The notes: generated from the letters alone by a model not told the origin. A DNA stretch of 64,000 bases from Crotalaria pallida (GCA_037953625.1 CM075649.1:121517290-121581289), one strand, 5' to 3'; positions 42,495 through 54,240 are shown, numbered from the stretch's first letter. Numbers and translations: made by a program.

Positions 42495-43187
42495 GTTGCC
42501 CATATTCGTTATCTTCATCCACTTATCTTCACCAACCTATCCGACTTTCGAAACATGTAACTTATTAAGCACCATATCAAATTTATCAGAATCATCTGAA
42601 AGGTCAGTGTATAATGCCCTATGATCCTTCATTTCATTGATCATATCATATCTAATCATCGCCCAATTATCTTCATGACTGTAACGATACATTGAGATGA
42701 CACGAAACCCGCAATTACCATCACCCTCAACATCATGAACGAATTCAATCCGATGATCCAATTCAAGGTGGTGTACAAACTCAAATAAGGAATGAGTACG
42801 TTTTTGAGAACCTTGGGACGGGGTTTTCTCTGCCCTCTTCGTCGTCGTCGTCGTCTTAGAACTTTGAGAATTCTTTGACTCTTGTGACCCTGTGCGAAGT
42901 TCCTGAGTTAGCATATCATCAACCAATAAATCCACATGTTCAAAAAATGATTGATCACGCTTCGTGGACTTGTCCTTGTCCATTTTTCGCCCTTTCGTAC
43001 TCACTGGTACCTTGGATGGTTGCAATGAAGTTGTGTCAGGTTCAACAATATCCTGGAATTTTTCAAAAAGCTTTTTCTTCCCAGCAAGGTCAGAGTTATT
43101 ATATTTCTCCTTGTATTGTTCCCAAAGCATCTCAAGGTCTTCTACATTTCTCGGACAAACACTCACTTTAGTGGCCATAGATGACAC
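42495..43187 (-). pseudogene. OTU domain, N-terminal part (5' of Athila insertion)
   Basis: 216 codons: a linker with KGRK and STKRDQSFFEHV, a Ser/Thr/Lys-rich stretch, then the OTU catalytic loop DVEGDGNCGFRVIS at about 152-165 and a following helix (EDNWAMIRYDMINEM). A TAG at 42537 interrupts the frame 14 codons before the Athila target site; the codons after it still read as OTU sequence (KWMKITNMGN). Confidence 0.8.
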
Positions 43188-44910
43188 TTGCCAATGTGGA
43201 TGAATTGCACTTTGTGGAATTGATTAGCCCGACCTCATGTACTTGGCGATCTCACATCAGCAAGGTAAGCCATGAGTCCTTTGGATATGACAATCACACG
43301 AAACATTATTGTTATCAACATTATCAAGACCTCGAGTCTTCTTGTAAATTAGTCCCAACACCTCACGAGATACCTTGAAGTGCAAATTTTTGTACAAGGC
43401 CGTGTTGACTCTAGGCTCCAATTTAGTCACACTTTCCTCAAATGAAGCCAAAATCTCAGTGTGTTGACACAACAACAACTTATTGATGCACTCAAAACAA
43501 GTAGCGATGTCTCCCTTGTTATTGGATAACATCCTCTTGAAGTTCGAATGAGCAGTTTCCACCCTGTTAAACATGATAAAAAAATATAACTATAATTTTT
43601 ATCATAATATTAAATTAATTTCACTAAAATATTTGATACAATGTATATGTTACATGTTTGTTGTTGTGTTACCAAGATGCATGTGTTTGTCAACAAAAGC
43701 ATCCACAAATTTGACAGCATTATTGTTCAAATATGTGTCATCCATGTAACCACTGATATGTTCATCTGATCTTTCATGGAATATGTCAAGGCAATTTGTT
43801 ATAATTTTCCACATTCTTACAATGGACAAGACCTTGAAAAGCTTCCATTATTAAGTCAACTTTGTCAAGGTCCTTGAAATAGTCCTCGCACCTCGCCCTA
43901 ACGTTGCATTTAACGTGTAATTGGCACAACAAATGTGAGGCCGTTGGAAAAACATACTCCAATTCCTTAACCAATGTGCCATCCATATCAGTGACTATCA
44001 CTTTTGGATAGTATGCGGACTCTGGAAGCAAATTGCGAAATCTCTTTGATGCCTAGACAAATGTCTTCGTCGTCTCATTGGAGATGAAACAAAATGCAAC
44101 CGTAAAGGTTTTCCATGTCGAAGTTTGCCCCACAATCTCCAACAATGGAGTCTTATATTTGTTTGTCTTATAGGTGCTATCCATGATCAATACACTGCTG
44201 AAATTTTGCAAAAGTTGTATTGATATAGGATGGGCCCAAAACATGTTTTTCACCTCATCGCTTCCCTCATTGGTAGTATGTCACGCCTCATACCCTGCTT
44301 CTGTTAGTAACTTGAAAAGATGTTGCATTTGCGTTCTTGGACGCCTAATACCCCTTCGATAATATTTACGAACGATGTAGATTTTTTTAACTATTGTCAC
44401 GTTATCTGGGAATCTCTCCTTCAATGTGGTGATTACCCCCTTAGGCTTCACTCCGCTTTTGGTCATGTCAATCACAAGTTTATGCTCCTCATTTGATACC
44501 CTTCCAGGCTCAGCATGTCCAACCATAGACTCGTATGGAGGATGATTATGGTTTCCACATTTGAATTCTAATCTCTAACCTTCGCCTTTTAGAATTGGCC
44601 TAACATACAAAATGAATAGTCAATTACACTTCTTGGATCCAGTAATGTATTTGCCTCTACCTGAATGCTTGTACACACCTCCTTTCTCGCAACCAAAAAC
44701 AACCCTTTCCCTTTTACTAGAATCTTTGCCTCCATCTGATCTAGTTATATTCAAAATAAACCCTTGTTGCATTCCAACATTCTTCACAAATTTAACTACT
44801 TCTTCACGACTACTGAACAATTGATTTGTGAAGAATGCACCCCCATAATTAGCAAGGCCTACTACTTCGATTTGAAAATTGTCAAGATCGTGCCCTTCAT
44901 TTTTATCCAT

Positions 44911-45840
44911 GTCTGTTGTTAAAAAAAAACAAATATTAATTTGTTCTGAGATCTTGTTATCGAAATTTTTTGAGAAATTCTGACATCGTGTTATCGAAAA
45001 TAATATATTTCGAGAACATGTTCTCGTAATTAGCACTTGAAATTTTTTTACAATTTTTCCGACCAATCAGTGTCGAAAAAATACTTTTTTGATAACCTCG
45101 AGTCGGAATAGTAGCTACAACTATAAGAGATTACGCTAGGGGTAGGGACTCTTCCTACGGAAGAGCGTTATCTCTTACAGCAAAAAAAAAACATACCTTA
45201 GGAACCGAGGAGCCAACACACCAGCAATGCACCAAACGAAGCAACCCTTAAACTTGGTAGGAGGAAAATATGATGTAAAGGAATAACAAAAAAAAAAGTT
45301 GGTTGGAAAATGAAAGGTTGGAGGGTGAGAGATATTTTGAAAAAAATAAGGATTTGATGAAAAGGTTGAAGTGTGGGAGGGAGTATATTCAGAAGGGTTT
45401 AGGAAGGTAAAAGGGTTAGGGGTGGGGTGTGGGGATAACAATTGGGGTCCAAAAATTAACATTCTTTTAATGAAGGGTAAATTGGTCATTTTAATGTTTA
45501 AATGGGGTGTGGGAATAATAGATGGGGTGGGAATTCCAAAACTCTCTGATATATACCATAACATAATATAATTCTAAGAAGAGGATTATAAAAAGAACTT
45601 ACTTGGATTAAATAAAAAAAAACTTTGGGCTAAGCTACTTGAATGATATACTTGCTTAAATTAAAATAAAATTAATATATTATACTTCTTAGCTTATACT
45701 AACTTCTACTAAAATTATGCTCACCATTGATTTTTGATGTTGAAGCAAAACTAAAATGTACTTGCTTAGATTATTAAGAACCTAAACAAAATTATAATAG
45801 TTCTTCATTTTTAAACAATATAATTTATTACTCTCTCCGT
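44911..45840. other. Upstream flank of the transposase gene
   Basis: No further coding sequence was recognised upstream of the 44910 ATG. A short repeated G-rich block (GGGTGTGGGGATAACAATTG and GGGGTGTGGGAATAATAGAT, 45420-45535) might be a decayed terminal repeat of the Mutator-like element, but no partner was found on the left side. Confidence 0.3.
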
Positions 45841-46092
45841 TTCAGATGCAGTCTGTTTTAGTGCACGAGTTTTAAGAAATTGTTAAATTATGTAAGAATT
45901 TGTGGTGTTTCGACTATAATACCCCATATAATCATTATTGAAGAGAGAGAAATATATTGGAAGTGAAAGAGAGTATGATAAATAAGGGTGTGTTGGGAAA
46001 AATAACATTACTTATATATTGGGTTTTTGCAAAATATATATAAGGAACATGAAATAAAAACTCTATGAACACTACATATGGAATGGAGAGAG
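45841..46092. mobile_element. Stowaway-like MITE
   Basis: This 252-bp element has termini CTCTCTCCGTTTCAGATG and CATATGGAATGGAGAG, flanked by TA (45839-45840; 46093-46094). It is non-coding. Confidence 0.75.
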
Positions 46093-46118
46093 TAATAGTT
46101 TGCTTGATTTTAAAAGAG

Positions 46119-46282
46119 TTAATAGTCAGTTGGGTCCCTGAAAAATACATGTGGATTCAGTTAGGTCCCTCAAAGTTATGTGGCATCTATTATACCCCTC
46201 AAAGATCATATTGGCTTCAAGTTAGTCCCTCCGTCCAACTCCGTCACTGGGACCATAACGGAAGCTGACGTGGCTCGTTAGT
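46119..46282. mobile_element. Half of a GGGTCCCT-type TIR element
   Basis: It contains TTGGGTCCCTGAAAAATACA, TTAGGTCCCTC, TTAGTCCCTCCGTCCAACTC and AACGGAAGCTGACGTGGC, typical of one arm of long-TIR elements like those at 21156 and 34411. The second arm is missing. It ends where an LTR-like TGTAACACCCCG begins (46283), which may have interrupted it. Confidence 0.55.
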
Positions 46283-46661
46283 TGTAACACCCCGATTTTG
46301 TTTCTCAAAATATTGCATTTCTTAATTAAAACATTAGTAAAAAAAAGGGTCGATTTTTTTTATACAATTTCGTACACTTACTTGCTTGGTTCATTTTACT
46401 TATTTTCCAAAAGGACCATTACTTTTAATTAATTACCAAAAGCTAACATCATTTGGTTTATCGCAAAAGCATTTTACCGCTATTCACAAAATCGGGTTAT
46501 TACAACAACACACTACACATTCATCGACACATACACAAAAACTTACTTCGTATTTCCACATTGCCACATAAAATCCATTAGTACTTCATAATTACATAAG
46601 GTTTCCAAAGCATAAGTTTCCCAAATGGTTAATAAAGCATCATAAAAAGAGTTGTGGACAC
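46283..46661. repeat. LTR-like fragment (TGTAACACCCCG)
   Basis: It begins TGTAACACCCCGATTTTG and contains the inverted partner CAAAATCGGGTTATTACAA at about 46484-46502. The beginning resembles Gypsy LTR termini in this window, but no internal region, TSD or right end is clear. Confidence 0.45.
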
Positions 46662-47322
46662 TGTAACGACCCAACTTATATTCCAAAAGTATAGACCATT
46701 TTTTTAAAATCATATTTTTAATTGGATTATAAGTTAAGTCCTTACGACTCTACTCATTGCGGAAATTAAAGCATAACACATCTTAGGGAATAATATACAT
46801 CATCATACATTATGAAATCAAAAGTGAGGTTACATTACATCATCATCATTAGTAGCAAGTTTCATAAGTCAAAACTAACATCGCTTAGGATTAGGTTAAA
46901 CTAGACTCTAGGTCATTATAATATATTACATTATATTACATCAAAAGATATAACGACCCAGAGCATAAGGTTCGAAACTCATGACATAAAGCACATCATC
47001 CTCTACCCTCTCTCCACAAGGGGAAGGTGTAGGATGCACACCACTGGGTTACTTCCTTTGATGGAATGCAGCTAAGGACGTGGGTTCAGGTGATAGATGA
47101 CTACTTCCACCTCTCCCTCCAGCATGATGCGCCCTCCAATCCAGTGCCACTCCCAATTAGGGAGTAGCCTCATTTCCATGTGGATGGGGTTCTGAGACAT
47201 TACCTAACAAACAAAAAGGGCAGGGAGTAAGTCATAGTCGAAGCACGTACAAATAACAATTAGAGGAACTAAAAATGATCAAACACAAGTAATCAGATAG
47301 CAGGTAATAATGCATAACCCAT

Positions 47323-48273
47323 TGATGAGCATTTTATTTCCCATTATTCCTTGCATTATTTTACTCCTATTATTGATACTTGTTGCCCATTTGACATTGT
47401 TTAGCTTGATTTAGTGATTTAGAGTTTATTGGGCTAATATTCTGAATATTGTTTACTTTGGGGTTATTTAGTCTAATTAATTCTATTTTATTTTCAGGTC
47501 ATAATTGGCACAAGGACACTATGGGCATTTTTGGAAATGAAGATTGAAGTATTGAAGTGAAGATTGTAATTTGCATTTAGGTCCCTTTTTAGTTGTAATT
47601 TTCAGAATAGTGTTTCTTAGGACTTGGGCCCATGTTTTAGGCCCATTTTCATGACTAAAAGAGAGAAACTCGTGTAGCACTAGACACACACTCCCATTTC
47701 AGATTTCTCACTCTATCTCTAGGTTAGAACTTCTCTCTTGGCTCTCCATAGCAATTGGTGGCTGGTAGGGTTTTGTTCTTCCCCCTTTCTACACGTTTTT
47801 CTTGATTTATGACCATGGAAGGTTAACTTCAAGGGTTAATCCCTTTGGTATTGTATCACTTACTCATGAGCTCTTGTTCTTAATGCTATTTCAATTTCTC
47901 TCTACTATTTTCGTGGTTTATCTCTATTTATGGTTCGCTTAGTTCTATTTATTAGCGATAATCCATGAGTGTGAATGCTTAATTTATGCTAACTCGTAAA
48001 AATCCCATGCTTTGGTTTCTGATGCTTAATTAGAAGCTAGGATTTTGGGGTGAGAGCTGAATTTTCGCTTAGTATTTAGGTCTCACGAGTTGGACAGAGG
48101 AGAGGAGAGGAATCGATCTTTAGTGAGCTAGGATTGAGTAGTGTGCGTAGCCAAAGGGGTTTGCCCGCTTTTGTTTCTGATTTTGACCGATATTCGCTGG
48201 AAACGACCTAGGATCACCTTCCTAGTACTACAGAATAAACCCCTTTTATTTTGATCGGGTACGGCCTCGATCA
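47323..48273 (+). mobile_element. 951-bp solo LTR with TSD CCCAT
   Basis: It starts TGATGAGC and ends CTCGATCA, between exact 5-bp repeats CCCAT (47318-47322; 48274-48278). The sequence has Gypsy LTR character (conserved TGATGAGCATTTTATTTCCC start, GGCCCATGTTTTAGGCCCAT). There is no internal coding sequence. TG...CA termini plus exact TSD make a solo LTR secure; orientation is from the start motif. Confidence 0.85.
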
Positions 48274-48944
48274 CCCATGGCACTCCATTATTTGCAAACA
48301 TCATTATCTGATAATTAGTGGCATGATGCATGAATAATGTTATCATTCTCCATCTCTTGGATCCAATATCAATATCTTCACAACCCTTCGTCCAAATCAT
48401 AATCAAGTCACTAGACCAGGAAAGCAACTGGGAGTAAACACCTTTCATTCCACAAAGGCTGATACACGCAACTCATCTATGCGTACCCTGAATACTCAAA
48501 ACCAAAACCAAGGCCGGACCAAGCCAAAGGACCGTCCTCCGCAGTCAAGATATGTCCCAAGAGGTTGATAAGATATATTACAGTTAAGCAAAACTATCCC
48601 GGGAAAATTCTGCAGAACCCCCCCATCATAGGACCGTTTTACCCATAATAATCCCCAGGGGTCACTTAACGATTCGCTGTCAGACCTAACCTCTGCACAT
48701 TCTCAATCTGGTTCTTCGAACCATCCGTGTCTTTCCTGTCATCCTCTCTTACCAACCACTTCACCTCATATGAATGCACAAGGTTATCATCTCTTTAGAC
48801 ATAGATTTCATTTTCATTTTCATTATCACATCAACTTTCAATTTCGTAGAGACATCACTCTTGTAATAGTCGGATCATACATCATATTCCAAGTAATGGT
48901 AAGATAGAACAGGTTCGAAATAAAAACTTATAACATTTAGGAAC

Positions 48945-49110
48945 TCCATCGGCGGCATGACCACCTTGTGATGGTATTAACACAATTATTCCAATTAATA
49001 ATAATAAAAAGGGTAAATTCCATCGGCGGCATGGCCACCTTGTGATGGTATTCAACAAGTAATATAAATGCTAGAAAGAATAATAAAAGTGATAAATTCC
49101 ACCGACGGCA
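48945..49110. repeat. About 72-bp tandem repeat x 2.3
   Basis: CCATCGGCGGCATGACCACC...TTGTGATGGTATT occurs at 48947 and 49021, and a third partial copy (CCACCGACGGCATG) stops at the 49110 junction, where an LTR begins. Confidence 0.85.
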
Positions 49111-50466
49111 TGTTGGGATTCTGGCAAGTATACCAGATCGTACAAGTAATAAAGTGATAAATAAAGTATCGTTCCCAACGAGGACTGAAATTGATTCTAA
49201 CAATTCTCACCTATTCGTAGTTACTAAATGAAAATCAAATTGGAATTCAATTGATTGAGTAATTGTTGATTTAAATAAATTAAAATAAATAAATAAAAAG
49301 ATTCTTGAACAATGGGAAAAAGCGGGACGTAGTTTCGATGAAGGTTCCTAAAACGTTTAACAACGAATTAATTTGTTTTCCTAAATTCTGAATTTGTTTT
49401 GCAAAAGTAGGAAACGCCTAATGTCTTAGAACGTTTCCGTATTTTAGAGATTAATCTCCCAATGATGTCTCAAGAGAGCCTTAAAACCTAACCCTTAATT
49501 AAGTTCAATCAAAACTTGTAAAAATTATTCAATTCATAAGAAATATGTCTATCCCTATGCAATTGAACTGTTTGATTATTGGGCACAATCCTAAATTAAT
49601 ATGTCTATTAAATTAGGATTCCTATGTCATGTACTGCGCACTTTCATGAACAACAATAAAAATATAATCAAACACAGAATTTATAATGGAAAAACAAAAT
49701 CAATTCATTGCATAAACATTAACAAGGTTCCATGTTCATCTACTCCTACATCTCAAAGAAGGATTTAGTTCATAATTGGGAGAAGAAAAGCAATAAAAGT
49801 GATAAAGAGTAACATAATTACCACTAATCCTTGCCTCTAATCTCCGTTCTTCACCAAAATCAATGCAAAAAATCTATTCCAAGTGTTCTGAATCTATCCC
49901 TAATTACCAATCCTAATCTATTTTATAAAGCCCATAAGCTATCTCTAACCCAAATCTCTCAAAAAGATAAGAAATCAAATCAGATCTGCGATGCATGCCT
50001 GGGTTTGGCATTGCCACACCTGGGTATGAGCTTGAAAATCAACAGCTCCTTATCTTCGTGAGTCGCGCGCCTGGGTTTGCTGCAGGGCATACCTAGGCGC
50101 GAATCTGGCTGGGTTGGTGCCTCAATTCTCAGCAATTTGACCCCACTTCTTGGCTAGTGACCCCTTGCACGCCTGGGTTTGGGCTTGGCAAACCTGGGCA
50201 TGCAAGTGTAAAACTTCACTTTTTCTTCTTTTTCTTCTCAGCTCTCCATTGTCCAGCTCTAATTCCTTCTCCCAACCTCCAATTCTACTCAAAAGACACC
50301 TGAAAAAAAAAATAACAAACACATCAAAAAGAACAAAACTCTATTTCTACACTAAAATCTAAAAATCCTAGAAAAAGACTCTAACTTTGCTTGAGAGCAC
50401 ACCAAAACCAAAGCAAACAGGGGTTAAATAAGGTACAAAAACATCATATTTCAGCCACAAATCACA
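49111..50466 (-). repeat. 3' LTR of the Athila/Calypso-like element
   Basis: A 1356-bp LTR from TGTTGGGATTCTGG to ...AATCACA (plus view). On the minus strand TTTGGGGG directly precedes its start (50467-50474), a good polypurine tract. A short repeated motif CGCCTGGGTTTG / GCACGCCTGGGTTTGGGC recurs about five times at 49995-50205. Confidence 0.7.
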
Positions 50467-50474
50467 CCCCCAAA

Positions 50475-52144
50475 CTTAGCATTTTGCATGTCCCAGGCAA
50501 AAGTAAAATGAAAATTCCAAACACAGTGTTACCTTCTAAATCAAAACATAAATCACTAACCCAAGACTTCGACTCTCCGACTCTGACAAAATCTTTCTCA
50601 AACAGTTACTCAATCAAAACCTGGTTAGAATAACAAATCCTAAGGAAACTAAGTGAACTCTCTCAACCTCTCTGTGTATCTCTCTCAAGTGTATAACGGG
50701 TTAATTAATTCAATGCACTCAAGTTCAATCAATGACAATGTGTACCATAAGCTTGACTATAGATCAAATCTCCCTGAAATTATCAACTACATGCACAAAT
50801 CAAAAGGTCTTCATTCAGGTTGTAACGGGGCCATGGCTATCAATGAAAGGTGGGATAAAGGAAGATGAGATGTACAAAGGGCTTAATCAATGCTTTCACA
50901 CAAATTTCCCCTTAAAATTCATGAATGAAGCAACTAAATACAACAATCAATCACTAAACCACTCCAAACAAACACCTTTTCTCTTTTTTTTTCAATCATT
51001 CATTCTACTCTCTTTTTTTCTTTTCTGTCTCATTTTCTTTTTTTCTTTTTTTTTCGAAGAGAAGTAGAACTTATGCATTTTAATTTTCCACACTTTCACT
51101 TTAGCCTTTTCCAAACATTCCACTTAATTGCTCCATCCCAAATTTCAAAGGTACTTACAATAAAAATGAAATTAATGCAGACCAAAGAAACTCATTAAAT
51201 CACAAAGGCTCAAATTGGACAACTAATGGATATTATAATCATTCAAAACGGTTGAAGGCCACAAAAAAACACAAACCTAAGTGCCTTAGTCATTTTTATG
51301 CATGCAGTCAATTATCAATTTCAAGATGGTCACAAGTCAAGTTCTAGACACAATATCAAAGTGAACACACTCAAGAAAGAATAAGGGATTTCATAATAAT
51401 AACATCAATGAATTCATACCCATCTTCAAATATAGGCCCAAACTCCCACCAGGCTAATGGTCCATTCACTATCCACAGTTTCCAAACAATTTGTCAAAAT
51501 AACCAAGTTTCAACAGCATCACAATTCAATTAATTAATATCAACAGTCAGAGAGTCTAATCCTAAACCAGAAACTACATTTATTATCTGGAAAACAACAC
51601 TAAGTCTAGAAAAATCAATTACCTCTACCTAGGACACCGTTAACACCAGAAATTGGGGATAATTTTTTTCTTTTCTTTTTGATTTTTGTACCACGCCCCC
51701 AAACTTGGGTTGTGGCTTGTCCTCAAGCAACTAGACAATCTAAAACCAAAAATTAAAAAGAAAATATAGAAAAGTAAACAAAGAATAGAGACTTCCCTTT
51801 GTAGTGCAGTATCCACATGCTGATCCTGGAAGATAACTCCCCCAAACTTATGTACCTGCACACATGCAAACTAAAATTGGCGCTAGAAGCACCACATTAG
51901 CCAACAAATATAGAAAGCTCTAAACAAACACTGACTCCCTATCCTAAAAAAAACTATGACCCGACTAAACTCAACCTAAAACTACTACGAAGCTAGAAGT
52001 AGAGCACAACAAATACCCTCACTGGGCATCCTCGTCCATCTCAGTGGACAACTCATCATCCAAAAGCCCATAATCCTCCTCCGTGTATGGAGCAACATCA
52101 AATGCTAAACCCTGGGCCTGCCGCTCATCTCTCAAATAAGCATC
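50475..52144 (-). other. Non-coding region between envelope-like ORF and 3' LTR
   Basis: AT-rich DNA with a CT-rich run (50990-51060) and a second G-rich tract on the minus strand near 51695. No protein was recognised. Confidence 0.4.
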
Positions 52145-52983
52145 CTAGGTTTGGTTTCGCCGCATTTCCCTGCGCCATAACTCAGCAGCCCGGGCCTGAC
52201 TGCGCGAAATGCGGTCCTGCCTCTGAAGAATACGGTCCTGGCCACCTCGCAAGTCGGATTGTCCCGCCATAAGGGACTGCATCATCCTCATCATCTCCTC
52301 CATACCCCCCGGTTGTGGAACTGGAGGATAAGAGGGACCAGCCGCATCGACGGGGGGTGGTGCGTCAAACTCAGGTGGTGGCGGTGGTGCATTGCCGGCC
52401 TCTTGCAACGCCTTTCTCTCTAAGCTCATGAAATGATCCCAGGTGGACCAAGTCATCCTAGGGGTGCGTCTCAGCTCTCTAACGTCATCCCTAAAGTACA
52501 CTCCAGCAGCTGTACACAACTTATGAATTACCCAGGGGAATCCAACATAACCCTGGTCTTTCATTGCATAGTTATGCATCCTATCCGAAATAATAGACGC
52601 CGCATCAACTACAATCCCCTGTCGCAAGGCATAAACAAGCCGACAAACCCTAGGTGGTATCTCAGTGTCATGGGACCTAGGGTCCAAGTTATGCGATACA
52701 AACCGCACCTAGAATCTAGCTGCACCAACTAAGTTTCTCTGATAAACATGCTTGACCGTATCAGACACGGACAAGTTCCAATCCGCCCCAGGTAAAAACA
52801 AATCCCTCTTGAGCTTGTCCAAAGTGTATTGCTCATTATCCCAAAACTAGAGGAAGTGAACATTGCCAGAGCTGCCTCAGGCGGGTACTCAAGAAGGCCC
52901 ATGACACGGGCAATGGTGCCCGCGTCGTAAGGGACTTCAATGCCCCTCACAAAACTAACTCGATGGTTACCTGGCTGTAGCAC
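52145..52983 (-). pseudogene. Envelope-like / plant transposon protein of the Calypso-like element
   Basis: 52729-52983 (HRVSFVRGIEVPYDAGTIARV...YPPEAALAMF) and 52145-52708 (DTEIPPRVCRLVYAL...FPWVIHKLC...) are one coding region in two frames. They match the putative plant transposon protein domain found after pol in Athila-type elements and often called envelope-like. The C-terminal part is Pro-rich, then a heptad-like Gln/Arg helix (ILQRQDRISRSQ). No clear transmembrane helix is seen. The 5' part is cut off by the chromovirus LTR at 53004. Confidence 0.6.
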
Positions 52984-53899
52984 TTTTTTAATTCGCCAAT
53001 GAGTGTGACGCTCATTTGATTTCCGAAAATGGTTTTGCTCGAGTTTGGACTTGTAAGGTTTTCACAAATCAGGGTGGAAAAATTTTTCTTTTTAAAACAC
53101 TTGATTGGAAAATAAAATCAGAGAGTTGAAATCCGGAAGGTTAAAAGAAGTTCAAAAGCAGTCGAGGGGTTTTCGCAATAAATAATATTTTCATAAATGA
53201 AACCTTCAGTCCCTCAATTGCGAGTGCTTTTAAAATAAAACTGATTGATACCGGATTTCAAAACTTATTAAAAGCAAGCGGAATATTTAAATGCGTGAAG
53301 TGAACCTTAGTTGTAGATAATAAGTAATAAAAGGTCTGATACAAAATAGTTACAAGTCCATTGGAAATAGAACACTCTGACAATACCTCACCAAAAGCAA
53401 AATTTACAAAAGGTAAAACTCAAAAAGAAAGGGTATCATCAGAGCTGGTCGTCGGTCCACTGCAGCTATTCCATAGACAGAGATCACCGGTTTCGTCCCA
53501 CGAAACCTACGAGGACAAAAGCGAACTACGGGATTGGGATGGTAGAGAGGGATCTCTACTTCTCCCTCAAAACAACCCGGTGATCCCGATACTCCCAAGC
53601 ACCGTCAAGGAGCGGGCGAATCTCGATGCAAGGCAGGCATTCGGCCATCACCTACAAGGGCAGGAGGGTAAGCCTAACACAGTCGCATTATCGAATAAGC
53701 CTAAGCCCTAACATTCACAGCCAGATAAACAATAGCAATCACCAGTGCAGAAAAGGCATATACATATGAGCAAACACCAGTTTAATTATTATCTTCGAGA
53801 TAAGTGGCATGATGCATCTACATGTTCTCTAACTCTGAGGCCTCTATGTCCACCGGGTCCAGATCTGAGGAACGGTGCGTCCCAGACGCGGCACGGCTT

Positions 53900-54240
53900 A
53901 CGGCACGTCTGCCAACGTAAACGGCACGACTTACAGTGTTTCCACCAGCGAAAGAGACACGACTTACAGTGTTTCCACCAGTGTAAACGGCACGACTTAC
54001 AGTGTTTCCACCAGCGTAAAAGACATGACTTACAGTGTTTCCACCAGCGTAAAAGGCACGACTTACAGTATTTCCACCAGCGTAAGAGACACGACTTACA
54101 GTGTTTCCACCAGTGTAAGAGACACGACTTACAGTGTTTCCACCAGCGTAAACGGAACGACTTACAGTGCGTCCACCAGCGTAAACGGCACGACTTACAG
54201 TGTTTCCACCAGCGTAAACGGCACGACTTACGGTGAACCC
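53900..54240. repeat. 33-bp minisatellite, about 10 copies
   Basis: The unit contains ACAGTGTTTCCACCAGCG and GGCACGACTT. Starts fall exactly every 33 bp from 53933 to 54230, with one diverged unit before. Because 33 is a multiple of three and the unit lacks stops, four overlapping frames of 145-165 codons stay open on both strands; these are artefacts. A diverged piece recurs at about 54295-54345. Confidence 0.97.

Larger units (their letters stand above)
35345..44910 (-). pseudogene. Mutator-like transposase with OTU protease domain, split by nested insertions
   Basis: Minus-strand order: N-terminal zinc-cluster part from the ATG at 44910 (FSSREEVVKFVKNVGM...GCEKGGVY); 44281-44526 (DMTKSGVKPKGV...TQMQHLFKLL); the MULE transposase domain with DSTYKTNKYKTPLLEIVG (44053-44253) and VIVTDMDGTL...LLCQLHV (43786-44031); a SWIM-type CDCHIQRTHGLPC (43257-43574); and the OTU domain from 43187. 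OTU residues Asp156 and Cys159 are in DGNCGFR. After the Athila insertion the frame resumes at 35686 and reaches the His motif DHCVQV, a 93-bp GT-AG intron (35441-35533) and a stop at 35345. Frameshifts and stops, including a TAG just before the insertion, make it non-functional. OTU enzymes remove ubiquitin; its role in transposition is unknown. Confidence 0.82.
46662..49110 (-). mobile_element. Chromovirus-type LTR fragment, interrupted by a solo LTR
   Basis: It starts TGTAACGACCCAACTTAT. Block order parallels the LTR at 53004: a GCGGAAAT.TAAA block, a CT-rich stretch, AAGGGCAGG.AGTAAG, then TAAT(T)AGTGGCATGATGCAT (48317-48336, compare 53800-53816). The solo LTR 47323-48273 splits it. It is cut off at 49110 by the next LTR. 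It is a diverged relative of the 53004 LTR in the same orientation. Confidence 0.55.
49111..52990 (-). mobile_element. 3' part of an Athila/Calypso-like Gypsy element
   Basis: Minus-strand order: envelope-like frames (52983-52145), a long non-coding region with polypurine runs, a polypurine tract, and the 3' LTR (50466-49111). The rest of the element lies beyond the chromovirus that interrupts it near 53000 and is presumably off the window. The LTR's CGATCTGGTATACTTGCCAG end resembles Athila/Calypso-type legume elements. Confidence 0.7.

Noticed and set aside
44911..45580. Terminal inverted repeat of the OTU-bearing Mutator-like element
   Set aside because: A G-rich repeated block is present but I found no inverted partner near 33000-35300 or left of 24500.
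46662..49110. Independent protein-coding gene between LTRs
   Set aside because: Only short frames such as 48128-48448 exist, and these cross the boundary of a solo LTR.
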